Source: Oscillospiraceae bacterium
GTDB taxonomy: Bacteria > Bacillota > Clostridia > Oscillospirales > Ruminococcaceae
Length of the DNA stretch: 64,000 nucleotides
Direction: 5' to 3'
Assembly (NCBI GenBank): GCA_022793675.1
Contig: JAAWDH010000041.1
Location: 214,913 to 278,912, forward strand
Position 1 is the stretch's first letter, and every line of letters begins with the position of its first letter. Under the pieces are notes generated by a model. It was not told the origin of the DNA and searched no databases. It was given only the letters and a program-made list of their open reading frames with translations. Positions 22,769-31,503 of this stretch are shown here, piece by piece. Position numbers and translations under genes: made by a program.

Positions 22769-24196
22769 ATGACCAAACTTCAAACCCACAACTTCCCACT
22801 CCCCTTCCTGATTTATGGGGAAAAACCCCGAGCAGAACGGCTTTGCAGCGAAGCATTGTCGCTGGGGATAAAGCCGATATCCATCATCCTCAACGCGCCG
22901 GAGGGCGCGCCGGACTATTGCGGCGTGCCGGCGCTGCCGCAGAAGGCGCTGCTGCCTTATGCCGAGACAGGGGGCGTTGTGATTGTACCGGCGTTTTCCT
23001 GGCACGGCGCGGCGGAAAACGACCTGCGGGCGCTGGATGAGCGCCTGCCTGCGCTGGCCATGCGGGAAATCGAATTTTTTGCCCGGCTGGCGATGGCGGC
23101 AGAGACGGTTGACCCGCCGGCTGCCCAGACGCCTTGGGCGGGCACGCTGATCGGCACCCAGCTGGGGTTCGTACTAGGCGGCGTCGAAGCTTGGGCCGCC
23201 GACCTTTACAAGCAGCTAAAAGCAGCGGGGACGCCGGTACAGGCCGTCGAAGCGCTGCAAGAAAGCCGCTACCAATACGTCGGCCCGGCCTTTTACGGCA
23301 TCGACCCGGCGGACGTGATACCGGTGGGGCAATATGAGCGCTACAGCGACTATGTGCTGGAAATGCTGGCGGTGTTAGCCAAAGCGCCGCCGAAGGTCTA
23401 CGTCGACAACGGCAGCTACCGGCTGATGGCGGCGGTATGGCTGGCCAAGAAAAAGCTGGGGCTGCCGATCAAAGTCATTTCTGTCCTGCACGGCGACGCC
23501 GGGATTATCTATGACCGGCTGCGGCTCTTTGACGAAATAATCGACCAGATTGTCGCCGTCAGCGAAATCCCGGCGGCCAGGGCGGCGGAACTGCTGCCCC
23601 ACCGGGCTGCGGATATCAGCGTCAAACTGAACATCCCCGCGCCTGCGGCCGCCATCCCTCAGTTTGACGGGAACGGGCCGCTCAAACTCGCCTATGCCGC
23701 CCGGCTGGAGCCGGCCAACAAACGCAGCCTCTGGCTGACGGAGATGATGGACGGCCTGCTTGAACGCGGGGTGGACTTCACACTGGACATTGCCGGCGAC
23801 GGCGACTGCCGGCAAGCGCTCGCAGAATATATTGAGCGCAAAGGGCTTTCGGAGCGGGTCAGACTGCTGGGGACGCTGCCGCGGGAGGAAATGGCGGCTT
23901 TCTGGGCCGCCCGCGAGGTCTACCTGAATTTCTCCAAAACCGAAGGCGGCCCGCTGACGCTGCTGGAAGCAATGGGGATAGGGCTGGCCCCAGTGGCAAC
24001 CGACGCCGGCTGCGGCAAGCGGCTGTTCAGGGACGGGGAAAATTCTATGGTCATCAGCTCCCCGGAAGAGGCCGCCTGCGCCGTCGCAAAGCTTGCCGCC
24101 GACCGGGGGCTGCTGGAAAAAATCCGCCGCAGCGCCCATCAAACATTGCAGCATTTCTACCAGACAGAAGGCCCGCTCGCCGCTGCGTTCAGATAA
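22769..24196 (+). CDS. GT4-type glycosyltransferase
   Basis: A 475-residue GT-B fold enzyme. After about 125 N-terminal residues of an extra Rossmann-like segment (FLIYGEKPRAERLC), the acceptor domain begins near GTQLGFVLGGVEAWAADLYKQL. The donor domain shows LAYAARLEPANKRS, FTLDIAGDGDCRQAL, VRLLGTLPREEM and the retaining-GT motif EGGPLTLLEAMGIG, with the two Glu seven residues apart. RBS AATGGAGG precedes the ATG at 22769. It is 12 bases upstream of an ABC exporter pair, so the three genes are co-transcribed; it may glycosylate the exported product or build a surface glycan. No signal peptide. Confidence 0.87.
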   Translation: MTKLQTHNFPLPFLIYGEKPRAERLCSEALSLGIKPISIILNAPEGAPDYCGVPALPQKALLPYAETGGVVIVPAFSWHGAAENDLRALDERLPALAMREIEFFARLAMAAETVDPPAAQTPWAGTLIGTQLGFVLGGVEAWAADLYKQLKAAGTPVQAVEALQESRYQYVGPAFYGIDPADVIPVGQYERYSDYVLEMLAVLAKAPPKVYVDNGSYRLMAAVWLAKKKLGLPIKVISVLHGDAGIIYDRLRLFDEIIDQIVAVSEIPAARAAELLPHRAADISVKLNIPAPAAAIPQFDGNGPLKLAYAARLEPANKRSLWLTEMMDGLLERGVDFTLDIAGDGDCRQALAEYIERKGLSERVRLLGTLPREEMAAFWAAREVYLNFSKTEGGPLTLLEAMGIGLAPVATDAGCGKRLFRDGENSMVISSPEEAACAVAKLAADRGLLEKIRRSAHQTLQHFYQTEGPLAAAFR

Positions 24197-24208
24197 GGGG
24201 GCGGTGTC

Positions 24209-25975
24209 ATGAAGAAAGAAAAGAAGCCTCTTGCATTGAAGCGCCTTTTTATGGACAACAAAAGCTACTGGCCGGGGTTCTGCTGGCTGATCCTATTGAG
24301 CTTATCGTCAGGTTTTTTCAAATCGGGCGCTGCAAGCTTCTTCGGCAGCACTGTCGATTCCGGCATGGCGGGAGCGACTAGCGCCGCAGTATCGGCGGCG
24401 CTGCTGACGCTGCTGATGGTCGGCGCGGACGCGCTGCGGCTGGCAGCCTTCAACCGCGAGACTGGACGTATTTCCGAGCGGATGTTTTTGGACACCAAAA
24501 AGCGCCTTTTTGACCGCATCGCCCGCTGCAAGCTGTCGGCGATGGGGATGCCCAGCGGCGACATCCTCTCCCGCGCCAGCAGCGACCTGCCCCAGCTCTC
24601 CCATTTTGTCTCCAACTCCTTCAGCTGGCTGATCAGCGTCTTTTTCCGGGGGATTGTGGCGCTGGCCTTCTGCCTGACGGTGTCCTGGCAGCTGTCGCTG
24701 GTATATATCATCCTGCTGCCGGTGCTGTTTTTCATCATGAACAAGATCGGCACGCCGATCCAGGCCCTGCAGCGCCAGGCCGCCTCCCGCAGCGGCAGCG
24801 CCTACAGCGTCATGCGGGAAATGCTGGCCAACAACGCCGTCATCAAAGCCTATTCCGCCGAAGGCTACCTTGACAGCCGCTTTGACAAAGAGGTCGACGC
24901 CGGCCGGGCGGCCCTTGACCGTTCGGCAGTCAAAGGGACGCTGCTGTTCCTGACCGCTTACCTATACGACGCCGCGCTGATTGCGGTAGTATTCCTTTAC
25001 GGCGGCTACCTGCTGGCCTCCGGGCAGCTGACGGTGGGGCAATTTGTTACCTTCGTCACCCTGTCCGGAAGCGTGCGGGAGGCATTCGACCTGATGGAGC
25101 GCGGGATGTCGACCTTCCGGATGGCCGAGGCGATGGCCGGACGGGTGTACGAAGTGCTGGATATCCCGGTTGAAAAGGCAGACATAGGCAGCGCAAAGCC
25201 TGACTTTACGGCTGAAACGGTCGTGGAGCTGGAAAACCTCTCTTTTGGCTACAGCAGCGAAAAGCTGGTGCTGGACAACATCAGCCTGACCGTCAAACGG
25301 GGACAGAAGCTGGGGATTATCGGCCCTTCCGGCTGCGGCAAGAGCACGCTGGTCAATCTGATCTGCGGCCTATACAGCGGCTATGAAGGCGGGATGCGGC
25401 TTTTTGGCCAGGACGCCGGCGAGCTGGGGCTGCAGCAGATCCGCGGGGCCATCGCCATGGTCAGCCAAAACCCCTGCCTGTTCCGGGGAAGCATCGCTGA
25501 CAATGTGCGCTGCGGCTGCCTAGACGCCAGCGATGCCCAGGTGGAAAAGGCCCTCAAAGGGGCAAGACTGTGGGATTTTGTTTCGGGGCTTGAGGACGGA
25601 GCTGATACCGATATCGGCGACGCCGGCTCCCGCCTTTCCGGCGGCCAGCGCCAGCGCATCGCCATTGCCCGCGCCCTCTGCCGCGACGCCGAACTGGTCA
25701 TCCTTGACGAAGCGGCGTCGGCGCTGGACACAGCGACCGAGCGTGAGATCCAGGAGACGATGGCCGAAGCCTTCGCCGACAAGACGGTACTGGTCATTGC
25801 CCACCGTTTCAGCTCCCTCAGCAATACCGACAGCGTCTGCTGCCTGGAAAAAGGCCGCATTGCCGAGTATGGGACGATAGCCGAGCTGATGTCCCGCGAC
25901 AGCCGGCTGCGGCGGATGGCCCAGTCGCAGCCGGCAGAGCCCGCCCTTCCGGGAAAGGAGGAACCCCATGAATAA
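24209..25975 (+). CDS. ABC exporter subunit, permease fused to ATPase (first half of pair)
   Basis: A 588-residue type IV ABC exporter half: six-helix transmembrane domain (about 20-310) and nucleotide-binding domain with Walker A GPSGCGKST, Q-loop VSQNPCLFRGSI, signature RLSGGQRQR, Walker B LVILDEAASALD and H-loop IAHRFSS. All catalytic residues are intact. It overlaps the next gene by 8 bases; two successive non-identical halves indicate a heterodimer. Such exporters move drugs, lipids or peptides; the glycosyltransferase upstream hints at a glycosylated or envelope product, which is inference. No peptidase domain is present. Confidence 0.9.
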   Translation: MKKEKKPLALKRLFMDNKSYWPGFCWLILLSLSSGFFKSGAASFFGSTVDSGMAGATSAAVSAALLTLLMVGADALRLAAFNRETGRISERMFLDTKKRLFDRIARCKLSAMGMPSGDILSRASSDLPQLSHFVSNSFSWLISVFFRGIVALAFCLTVSWQLSLVYIILLPVLFFIMNKIGTPIQALQRQAASRSGSAYSVMREMLANNAVIKAYSAEGYLDSRFDKEVDAGRAALDRSAVKGTLLFLTAYLYDAALIAVVFLYGGYLLASGQLTVGQFVTFVTLSGSVREAFDLMERGMSTFRMAEAMAGRVYEVLDIPVEKADIGSAKPDFTAETVVELENLSFGYSSEKLVLDNISLTVKRGQKLGIIGPSGCGKSTLVNLICGLYSGYEGGMRLFGQDAGELGLQQIRGAIAMVSQNPCLFRGSIADNVRCGCLDASDAQVEKALKGARLWDFVSGLEDGADTDIGDAGSRLSGGQRQRIAIARALCRDAELVILDEAASALDTATEREIQETMAEAFADKTVLVIAHRFSSLSNTDSVCCLEKGRIAEYGTIAELMSRDSRLRRMAQSQPAEPALPGKEEPHE

Positions 25976-27668
25976 GAAGATGGATTATAAAAAGATCCTG
26001 CGCACCACCTGGAAAAGCTTTGGCTATATGAAGGGGAAACGGGTGCTGTTCCTGGTTGGCGGGGTGCTGGCGCTGGGGAAGCTTGTCATTTCCTTCCTGA
26101 TCCCCTACCTTTACGAGCAGCTGATGAACCTGACCAACCAAGGGGCGGACTATGCCGGGATCCTTAAAGAAGTCTGGCCGGTCTTTTTAGGGCTTATCCT
26201 GCTGATCCCCTTTGTCGCCGCCGGCAGCTATTGGCAGCGCTCCGGGGCCAACTGGGCGGTATCGAATATGCAGAAAGCCGTCTTCCGCCATACGATGCGG
26301 ATGCCGCTGCAGGCGCTGGAAACCGACCGCGCCGACAAGGTATTGCGGGCGACAGCCAACGTTGAAAGCGCCGCGAGCATCTTTTCGGGCTATACGATGA
26401 CCTGGGTCTTCAAATTTATCATCTACTTTTTTGGGGCCTTGGGCGTGCTTTTATTCACCAGCTGGCGCTATGCGCTTTTAGGGCTTGCGCTGTCCGCGCT
26501 GATGTTCTGGCTGGCCACCGGGCTGAACATCCGGCTGCGGCAGCTGGAGCAGCGGGCTTTGGCAGCTGACGCTTCGCTGGGGGCAAAGCTTTTGGACTTG
26601 GTCGGCAACCTGCCGGTCGTCAAGCTTTTCGGCCTGGAAAGCCAGCTTGGCGGGCGCTACGGCGAAGACGGCGAGGAAGCCTACCGCTGCCGTCTGCAGT
26701 ACAAAACGATGCAGGGCGTCACTGAAGGTGCGCTGGATTTCCTAGCCTACGGCTCGCAGGCGCTGGCGATTCTTTTAGGGCTTTGGGCGCTGTGGCCGGC
26801 CGGGGATTTTGCCGGGCTGGTATACGCGGCGAGTATGCTCAACCTGATGCTCAGCGGCGTGCGGGAGCTGGGCACAGCGATCATGTTTATCCAGAAGATC
26901 AACGTCAACGCCAACCGCGTTTATGAACTCCTCGACCAGCCGGAAGAGCCCGGCGCGCTGCCCCAAAGCATCCAGTCCCCCGATTTTTCCGGCGATGAAG
27001 TCGTTGCCTTTAAAGATGTCTGGTTTTCCTACCTGCCGGGCAAACCAGTGCTCCGCGGCGTCAGCTTTACGATCAAGCGCGGCAGCATGACGGCCCTGGT
27101 CGGCGGCAGCGGCAGCGGAAAATCGACGGTACTAGGGCTGCTGCTGGGCTTCTACAAGCCTGACCGCGGCGAGATTTTCATCGGCGGCGTGCCGACCTCC
27201 GCCCTCAGCCGCGAACAGCTGCGGCGTTGTTTTTCCTACATCCCCCAGGATGCCCAGCTTTCGGCTGGGAGCATCAAGGAAAATGTCCTCCTCGGGGCGG
27301 CGCCGGACGAAGCGCAGTTGGAAAAGGCCCTGCGCGAGGCCGCCCTTACCCTCCCGCCCGATACCCAGGCCGGCGAAGGCGGCGGCAGCCTCTCCGGCGG
27401 CGAACGCCAGCGCGTATCCATTGCCCGCGCCCTCTACCGCGACGCGCCGGTGTTCCTGCTTGACGAAGCGACCTCCGCCCTGGATAACGTGACCGAAAAA
27501 GCGGTACAGGAAACCATCGAAACGGCCCTTGTCGGCAAGACCCGGATCTGTATCGCCCACCGCCTTAATACCATCGAACAGGCCGACCAGGTGATCACCC
27601 TCTGCCAGGGGGAGGTTACGGGAGTTACGGGAGCTACGGGGGTACGGCGCTTTCTGAAGAAAGCTTAG
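25968..27668 (+). CDS. ABC exporter subunit, permease fused to ATPase (second half of pair)
   Basis: A 566-residue partner of the preceding gene: N-terminal transmembrane domain, then Walker A GGSGSGKST, Q-loop IPQDAQLSAGSI, signature SLSGGERQR, Walker B VFLLDEATSALD and IAHRLNT. Both halves keep the catalytic Glu, so neither site is obviously degenerate. The start overlaps the first subunit. The last 19 or so residues (GEVTGVTGATGVRRFLKKA) and the TAG come from the tandem edge and first hairpin of repeat copy 5, replacing the usual helical end that follows the D/H-loop region. Whether this tail is tolerated or harmful cannot be seen. Confidence 0.9.
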   Translation: MNKKMDYKKILRTTWKSFGYMKGKRVLFLVGGVLALGKLVISFLIPYLYEQLMNLTNQGADYAGILKEVWPVFLGLILLIPFVAAGSYWQRSGANWAVSNMQKAVFRHTMRMPLQALETDRADKVLRATANVESAASIFSGYTMTWVFKFIIYFFGALGVLLFTSWRYALLGLALSALMFWLATGLNIRLRQLEQRALAADASLGAKLLDLVGNLPVVKLFGLESQLGGRYGEDGEEAYRCRLQYKTMQGVTEGALDFLAYGSQALAILLGLWALWPAGDFAGLVYAASMLNLMLSGVRELGTAIMFIQKINVNANRVYELLDQPEEPGALPQSIQSPDFSGDEVVAFKDVWFSYLPGKPVLRGVSFTIKRGSMTALVGGSGSGKSTVLGLLLGFYKPDRGEIFIGGVPTSALSREQLRRCFSYIPQDAQLSAGSIKENVLLGAAPDEAQLEKALREAALTLPPDTQAGEGGGSLSGGERQRVSIARALYRDAPVFLLDEATSALDNVTEKAVQETIETALVGKTRICIAHRLNTIEQADQVITLCQGEVTGVTGATGVRRFLKKA

Positions 27669-27893
27669 CAAAGACTTTTAATCGCCCGGGTACTCGCCTG
27701 CCCCGCTATAGCCATCTACTGCGTCGATGCGCAAAACCAGAACGATTATCGACGCAGTAGAAATTTATGGCTTTGCACACAGCTGCCCTAGCGAAAAAAG
27801 TTTTACTCGATTTTTTTCAAAAAATCGCGGGATTCCAAAGGGCAGAGCCCTTGGTCGCCCTCCGCAGAGGGCGAAATCCCCTTCCCCGATTCG
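27611..27893 (+). repeat. Palindromic element family A, copy 5 (full length)
   Basis: Tandem edge with units GGAGTTACG/GGAGCTACG (27611-27648), CGCTTTCTGAAGAAAGC, a shortened CTTAGCAAAGAC, arm ACTTTTAATCGCCCGGGTA, inner hairpin CTACTGCGTCGAT ... ATCGACGCAGTAG, degraded second arm GCCCTAGCGAAAAAAGTTTT, then CGATTTTTTTCAAAAAATCG, AGGGCAGAGCCCTT and CGCCCTCCGCAGAGGGCG hairpins. It occupies the gap between the exporter and the convergent CBS-protein gene. Confidence 0.85.
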
Positions 27894-27900
27894 ACAGATC

Positions 27901-27951
27901 AAAAGCCCTGCTGCGTCGACAACAGCTTATCGGCGCGGCAGGGCTTTTTAT
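27901..27951. terminator. Bidirectional terminator between ABC exporter and CBS protein genes
   Basis: AAAAGCCCTGC (27901-27911) pairs with GCAGGGCTTTT (27938-27948), flanked by A-runs on one side and TTTTTATTT on the other. The loop contains a relic TGCGTCGAC ... TCGGCGCGG similar to the inner hairpin of the repeat family. Confidence 0.8.
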
Positions 27952-29283
27952 TTAAGCTTCAGTAGGTTCGGCGGGCGGTTTCATCCGTTGCAGCCGCACC
28001 TTATCGATCCGGCGCTCATCCATGCCCAGCACCGTAAAACGCCAGCCCTCATGGATAACCTCCGGGGTTTCGTCTTTGTCGGGGATATGCCCCAGCCGAT
28101 GGATTAAAAACCCCCCCAGCGTATCAAGGTCTTCATCTTCCTCCTCAGTGAAATCCAAACCGGTCAGCTTGCCGACCTTTTTCAGCTCCAGCGTGCCCTC
28201 CATAATATAGGTATCATCGGCAACCTGGCGGATCTCCTCCACCTGTTCGTCGTATTCGTCCTCTATCTCGCCGACAATGGATTCAAGCACGTCTTCCATG
28301 CTGACCAAACCCGCTGTGCCGCCATATTCATCCACGACAACTGCAATATGGGCTTTGCGCTTTTTAAACTCCGCAAACAGCGCGCGGCATTTGACCGATT
28401 CCGGCACATAGATCACCGGGCGGATAAAGTCGGAAATCTGGAAGTCCTCGGAAGAGTTGCAGCCCACCAAACAGAGCAGGTCTTTGACATAGATAATGCC
28501 CAGGATATTGTCCAGGTCCTTTTCGTATACTGGCAGCCGGGACATCCCTTCGTTGATGGCTAGGTAAACTACCTCGCTGATTTTGGCTTCGCGCTCAACC
28601 GCAATGATTTCGGTACGATGGGTCATCACCTCGCCGGCCGTGGTGTCGTCAAACTCAAAAACGTTGTTGATCATTTCCTTCTGGCTTTCCTCAATGTAGC
28701 CCAGCTCGTTGCCGGTATCCACCAGAAGGCGGATTTCCTCCTCGGTCATGGATTCGTCCGCCGGCGCCGCGGCTGCGCCGAACAGCGCACCGATCCCGCG
28801 GGCTGCCAGCCTGACCAGCAGGCAGAGGGGGGAGAAAACGGCATAGATGACTCTTGCCGGCCCTGCCGCCTGCCAGCCGAAGCTGTCGGCGAACCGCCCG
28901 CCCAAAAGCTGCGGAACGCGCACCGCAAAAATGGCTGTCGCGGTGACAGACGCCAGCATCGCCAGCAGAAACGCCAGCCCGCCGCCATATTTTTCCAGCG
29001 AAGCCGTGAGCAGCGGGGCATAAACCCCCTGCTGCCAGACCGTCGCCGCCGTCGCCGCTGCCATCGCCAGCAAAAGCGCCAGCAGGCGGATGTGATCCAT
29101 AAAGCCCGACGCGCCGTGAAGCAGCTCATAGAGTTTTTCAGCCTGTTTGTCACCATGGGCCGCGCGGTCCCTGACCGTAACGCTGCCGATACCGGTCATC
29201 GCCGCAATCGACGCGTAAAGGAACGCTGCAAGCAGCGCTGTTATCATGATAATAGGTAAACACCAACTTCGCCCGTCGTCCAA
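27952..29283 (-). CDS. Hemolysin C/CorC-type membrane protein (CNNM, CBS pair, CorC domain)
   Basis: A 443-residue membrane protein: CNNM/DUF21 domain with about four hydrophobic helices (1-175), a CBS pair (about 200-325: VMTHRTEIIAVE, SRLPVYEKDLDNILGIIYVKDLL, HIAVVVDEYGGTAGLVSMEDVLE) and a C-terminal CorC_HlyC domain (about 345-435). Proteins of this design affect Mg2+ or Co2+ efflux and membrane homeostasis. The start TTG at 29283 gives the usual MDDG... opening and lies nine bases after GGAGG; an ATG nearer that RBS is out of frame. Helices are shorter and more Ala-rich than in many homologues. Confidence 0.88.
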   Translation of the reverse strand: MDDGRSWCLPIIMITALLAAFLYASIAAMTGIGSVTVRDRAAHGDKQAEKLYELLHGASGFMDHIRLLALLLAMAAATAATVWQQGVYAPLLTASLEKYGGGLAFLLAMLASVTATAIFAVRVPQLLGGRFADSFGWQAAGPARVIYAVFSPLCLLVRLAARGIGALFGAAAAPADESMTEEEIRLLVDTGNELGYIEESQKEMINNVFEFDDTTAGEVMTHRTEIIAVEREAKISEVVYLAINEGMSRLPVYEKDLDNILGIIYVKDLLCLVGCNSSEDFQISDFIRPVIYVPESVKCRALFAEFKKRKAHIAVVVDEYGGTAGLVSMEDVLESIVGEIEDEYDEQVEEIRQVADDTYIMEGTLELKKVGKLTGLDFTEEEDEDLDTLGGFLIHRLGHIPDKDETPEVIHEGWRFTVLGMDERRIDKVRLQRMKPPAEPTEA

Positions 29284-29343
29284 AATTCATAACCTCCACC
29301 ATTACGTCAATTTGCCCTTTGCCATAAGGGCACAGATTCCTTT

Positions 29344-29372
29344 TCATTTTAGCAGTTTCTACGGAAAAAGTC
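29344..29372 (-). promoter_or_regulatory. Promoter of CBS/CorC protein gene
   Basis: Minus strand TTGACT (29372-29367), 17-base spacer, TAAAAT (29349-29344). Confidence 0.75.
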
Positions 29373-29439
29373 AACTGCCTGCTTCAAAATTTTAAAACGG
29401 CGGTTATGGCTGCGCAAACGACGCCCGGACAGGTTATGG

Positions 29440-30588
29440 TTATGCTTTATAGCGTTCAATCATCTGTTCCAGGGTGACCTGTTCCACCAATGGCGCTTTG
29501 CCATAGGAGCCAAACTCGACAATCAGCGTGCCGACGGCCTCTTTGACGCCCCGCTCCACGCAGCCGATAATATCCGCCACGTCGCTGTCGGGAATATCGC
29601 CATACATCAGCGTATCCATAATCGGCGTCAGGAACGCCCGCGGGTCAAAGGCTTCCCGCTTCTGGTCCAGAAGCGCCCAGATGGGGCCAATGGAGGGAGA
29701 AGCCTGCTTTTCGGGGTGCGCGGCAAAATATTCCCGCATATTCCGCGTGGCAGCCAAACGGATGTCGGTGTCAACGTTGATTTTGCCGATACCGCAGGGA
29801 ATGGCCGCCTTCAGCTCTGCGGCAGAGATGCCGTAGGCGTTCTGGATATTGCCGCCCAGCGCGTTGATTTCGTCGACGATATAGCGTGGGACGGTTGAAG
29901 AACCATGGGAAACCAGCACGCCGAAAATGCCTTCGTGGCGCAGGCATTCTTTGACGGCGATAGGGATTTCCCGGCGGAGCTTGACATCCTTGCCCTTCGC
30001 TGCGCCATGCATGGTGCCATAGGAAATGGCCAGGCAGTCTACGCCGGTCTGCTGGAAGAATTTCACAGCGTCCATGGGGTTCGTATAGGTGGAGGAACCG
30101 GAGAAGACGTGGTCTTCAACGCCCGCCAGCACGCCAAGCTCGCCTTCGACGGTGACGCCGCGGGCATGGGCGTATTTGACCACTTCGCGCGTCAGCTCGA
30201 CGTTCTTATCAAAAGCCAGCGACGAACCGTCAATCATCACGGAAGTATAGCCGCCGTCCACGGCCGCTTTGACAGAATCGAAATCTTTGCCGTGGTCGAG
30301 GTGCAGCACGATCGGGATTGGGGAATGCTCGCCGTATTTCCTGACGGCGGCGGCAATGTTTTTAGCGCCTTTCTGCTTATCTTCCAGCGTGGCGTTCATA
30401 AAATCGCCGCGCCCGCCCATAAAACCGTTGGCCAGGTCTGCACCCTGCAAGATCGCGGCAGAACGGAACATCTCATGGACTTCAATAACGGCTTTGGCCT
30501 GCGCGACGGCATTGACGTTAAAAGCGCCTTGGGCAAAACCATAGCGGTCGGTAGCCTCCAACAGGGGGCGGAGAGGGACTAATGGCAT
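29440..30588 (-). CDS. Class II fructose-bisphosphate (or related ketose-bisphosphate) aldolase
   Basis: Zinc-dependent aldolase of 382 residues. Visible family parts: AFNVNAVAQAKAV near the N-terminus, IPIVLHLDHGKDFDSVKAAVDGGYTSVMIDGSSL with the catalytic/zinc His-x-Asp-His, EGELGVLAGVEDHVFS, FGVLVSHGSSTVP and GIGKINVDTDIRLA. The segment around residues 55-90 is longer than in small FbaA enzymes, so the substrate could be another ketose bisphosphate such as tagatose bisphosphate. It is the last gene of the sugar operon, 33 bases after the NagB-like gene, and would split the sugar phosphate formed there into trioses. Confidence 0.9.
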   Translation of the reverse strand: MPLVPLRPLLEATDRYGFAQGAFNVNAVAQAKAVIEVHEMFRSAAILQGADLANGFMGGRGDFMNATLEDKQKGAKNIAAAVRKYGEHSPIPIVLHLDHGKDFDSVKAAVDGGYTSVMIDGSSLAFDKNVELTREVVKYAHARGVTVEGELGVLAGVEDHVFSGSSTYTNPMDAVKFFQQTGVDCLAISYGTMHGAAKGKDVKLRREIPIAVKECLRHEGIFGVLVSHGSSTVPRYIVDEINALGGNIQNAYGISAAELKAAIPCGIGKINVDTDIRLAATRNMREYFAAHPEKQASPSIGPIWALLDQKREAFDPRAFLTPIMDTLMYGDIPDSDVADIIGCVERGVKEAVGTLIVEFGSYGKAPLVEQVTLEQMIERYKA

Positions 30589-30621
30589 GGTAATTTCTCC
30601 TTTCCAGTCTGAAGTTGCCGC

Positions 30622-31446
30622 TTAGTGCTCGGGCAGATTGGCGACAAATTCGGTGATGGTGATGCGGGTGTCGGGATGGCGCTGCAGCAGGGACACTGGG
30701 AAACGGGCGGTTTCCTCGCCATGGCAGGCCTGGCGGACGACAGCGCGGTGCCAGTCCCTAAAGCAGCCCAGCCGGATTTTCTTTGCGGCGTAAATCTCGG
30801 CAAAGCCGATGGTGATACAGTATTTGGGCATGGCGTCAATCGCGCCGTTCAAAGCGCCGATGGCGTTGGCGGTACGGGTTTCGCTGCTGATGGGCAGCAC
30901 CCGGGTGGACAGTGCCCTGAAATCATCGGGGGCAAGGCTGCCATCGGCCTCGTTAAAGGCTACATGGCCGTTGATGCCAATACCGCCGAAGCAGATGTCC
31001 ACGCCGCCCAGCTCTTCAATCAGCCGGCCGATCCGTCCAGGATCGGCGGGGTCGGGGAAAACCCGCTGGCTTTCGGGCATGACGAGCGCCGGGTTGATCT
31101 GGCCGTAGACCGATTGGGCCATAAAGCCGCGGAAACTCAGCGGGTCGCTTGGGTCGATCCACTGCTTATCGTCGGTCAGGTATTCGTCCATATTGATGAA
31201 CCAGGTATCTTTCAGCGAGAGGTCCCGTTCGTTGACCATCCGGACAAAATAGGGATACTGGCCGGTAGGGCCGACTGGGCAGATAAAGACGGTCTTTTTG
31301 CCGGCGGCGTTGTTCTGGGCAACTGTATCGGCCATTTCCCGGGCCATCCCCTGGAACACCTCTTCATTGTCGGAGAGGATGACCAGCGGGATTTTCGGGT
31401 TTTCAAGCAGCGTTTTACGGTCGTAAGTAAAATAGGTGGGGGTCAT
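30622..31446 (-). CDS. Glucosamine-6-phosphate deaminase/isomerase-like protein (NagB family)
   Basis: A 274-residue NagB/RpiA-fold protein. The active-site blocks INMDEYL (catalytic Asp) and GGIGINGHVAFNEA (His and Glu of the NGHxxFNE motif) are intact. The family converts glucosamine-6-phosphate to fructose-6-phosphate and ammonia. It is longer than typical NagB (about 240) and diverges after the active site, so the exact amino-sugar phosphate is uncertain. In the operon it lies between the DUF4838 gene and the aldolase, which suits an amino sugar being fed into glycolysis. Confidence 0.82.
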   Translation of the reverse strand: MTPTYFTYDRKTLLENPKIPLVILSDNEEVFQGMAREMADTVAQNNAAGKKTVFICPVGPTGQYPYFVRMVNERDLSLKDTWFINMDEYLTDDKQWIDPSDPLSFRGFMAQSVYGQINPALVMPESQRVFPDPADPGRIGRLIEELGGVDICFGGIGINGHVAFNEADGSLAPDDFRALSTRVLPISSETRTANAIGALNGAIDAMPKYCITIGFAEIYAAKKIRLGCFRDWHRAVVRQACHGEETARFPVSLLQRHPDTRITITEFVANLPEH

Positions 31447-31503
31447 AAGCTTCGTCCTTTCATTTGGTTCAGTTTATGTTTCCCGGGCGCAGGGAGGGCA
31501 AGG

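Noticed and set aside
30985..31030. Apparent loss of the catalytic Asp in the NagB-like protein (GINGH versus GNDGH)
   Set aside because: Asn at this place is normal in Gram-positive NagB (GxNGHxxFNE); the DEY and His/Glu residues are intact.
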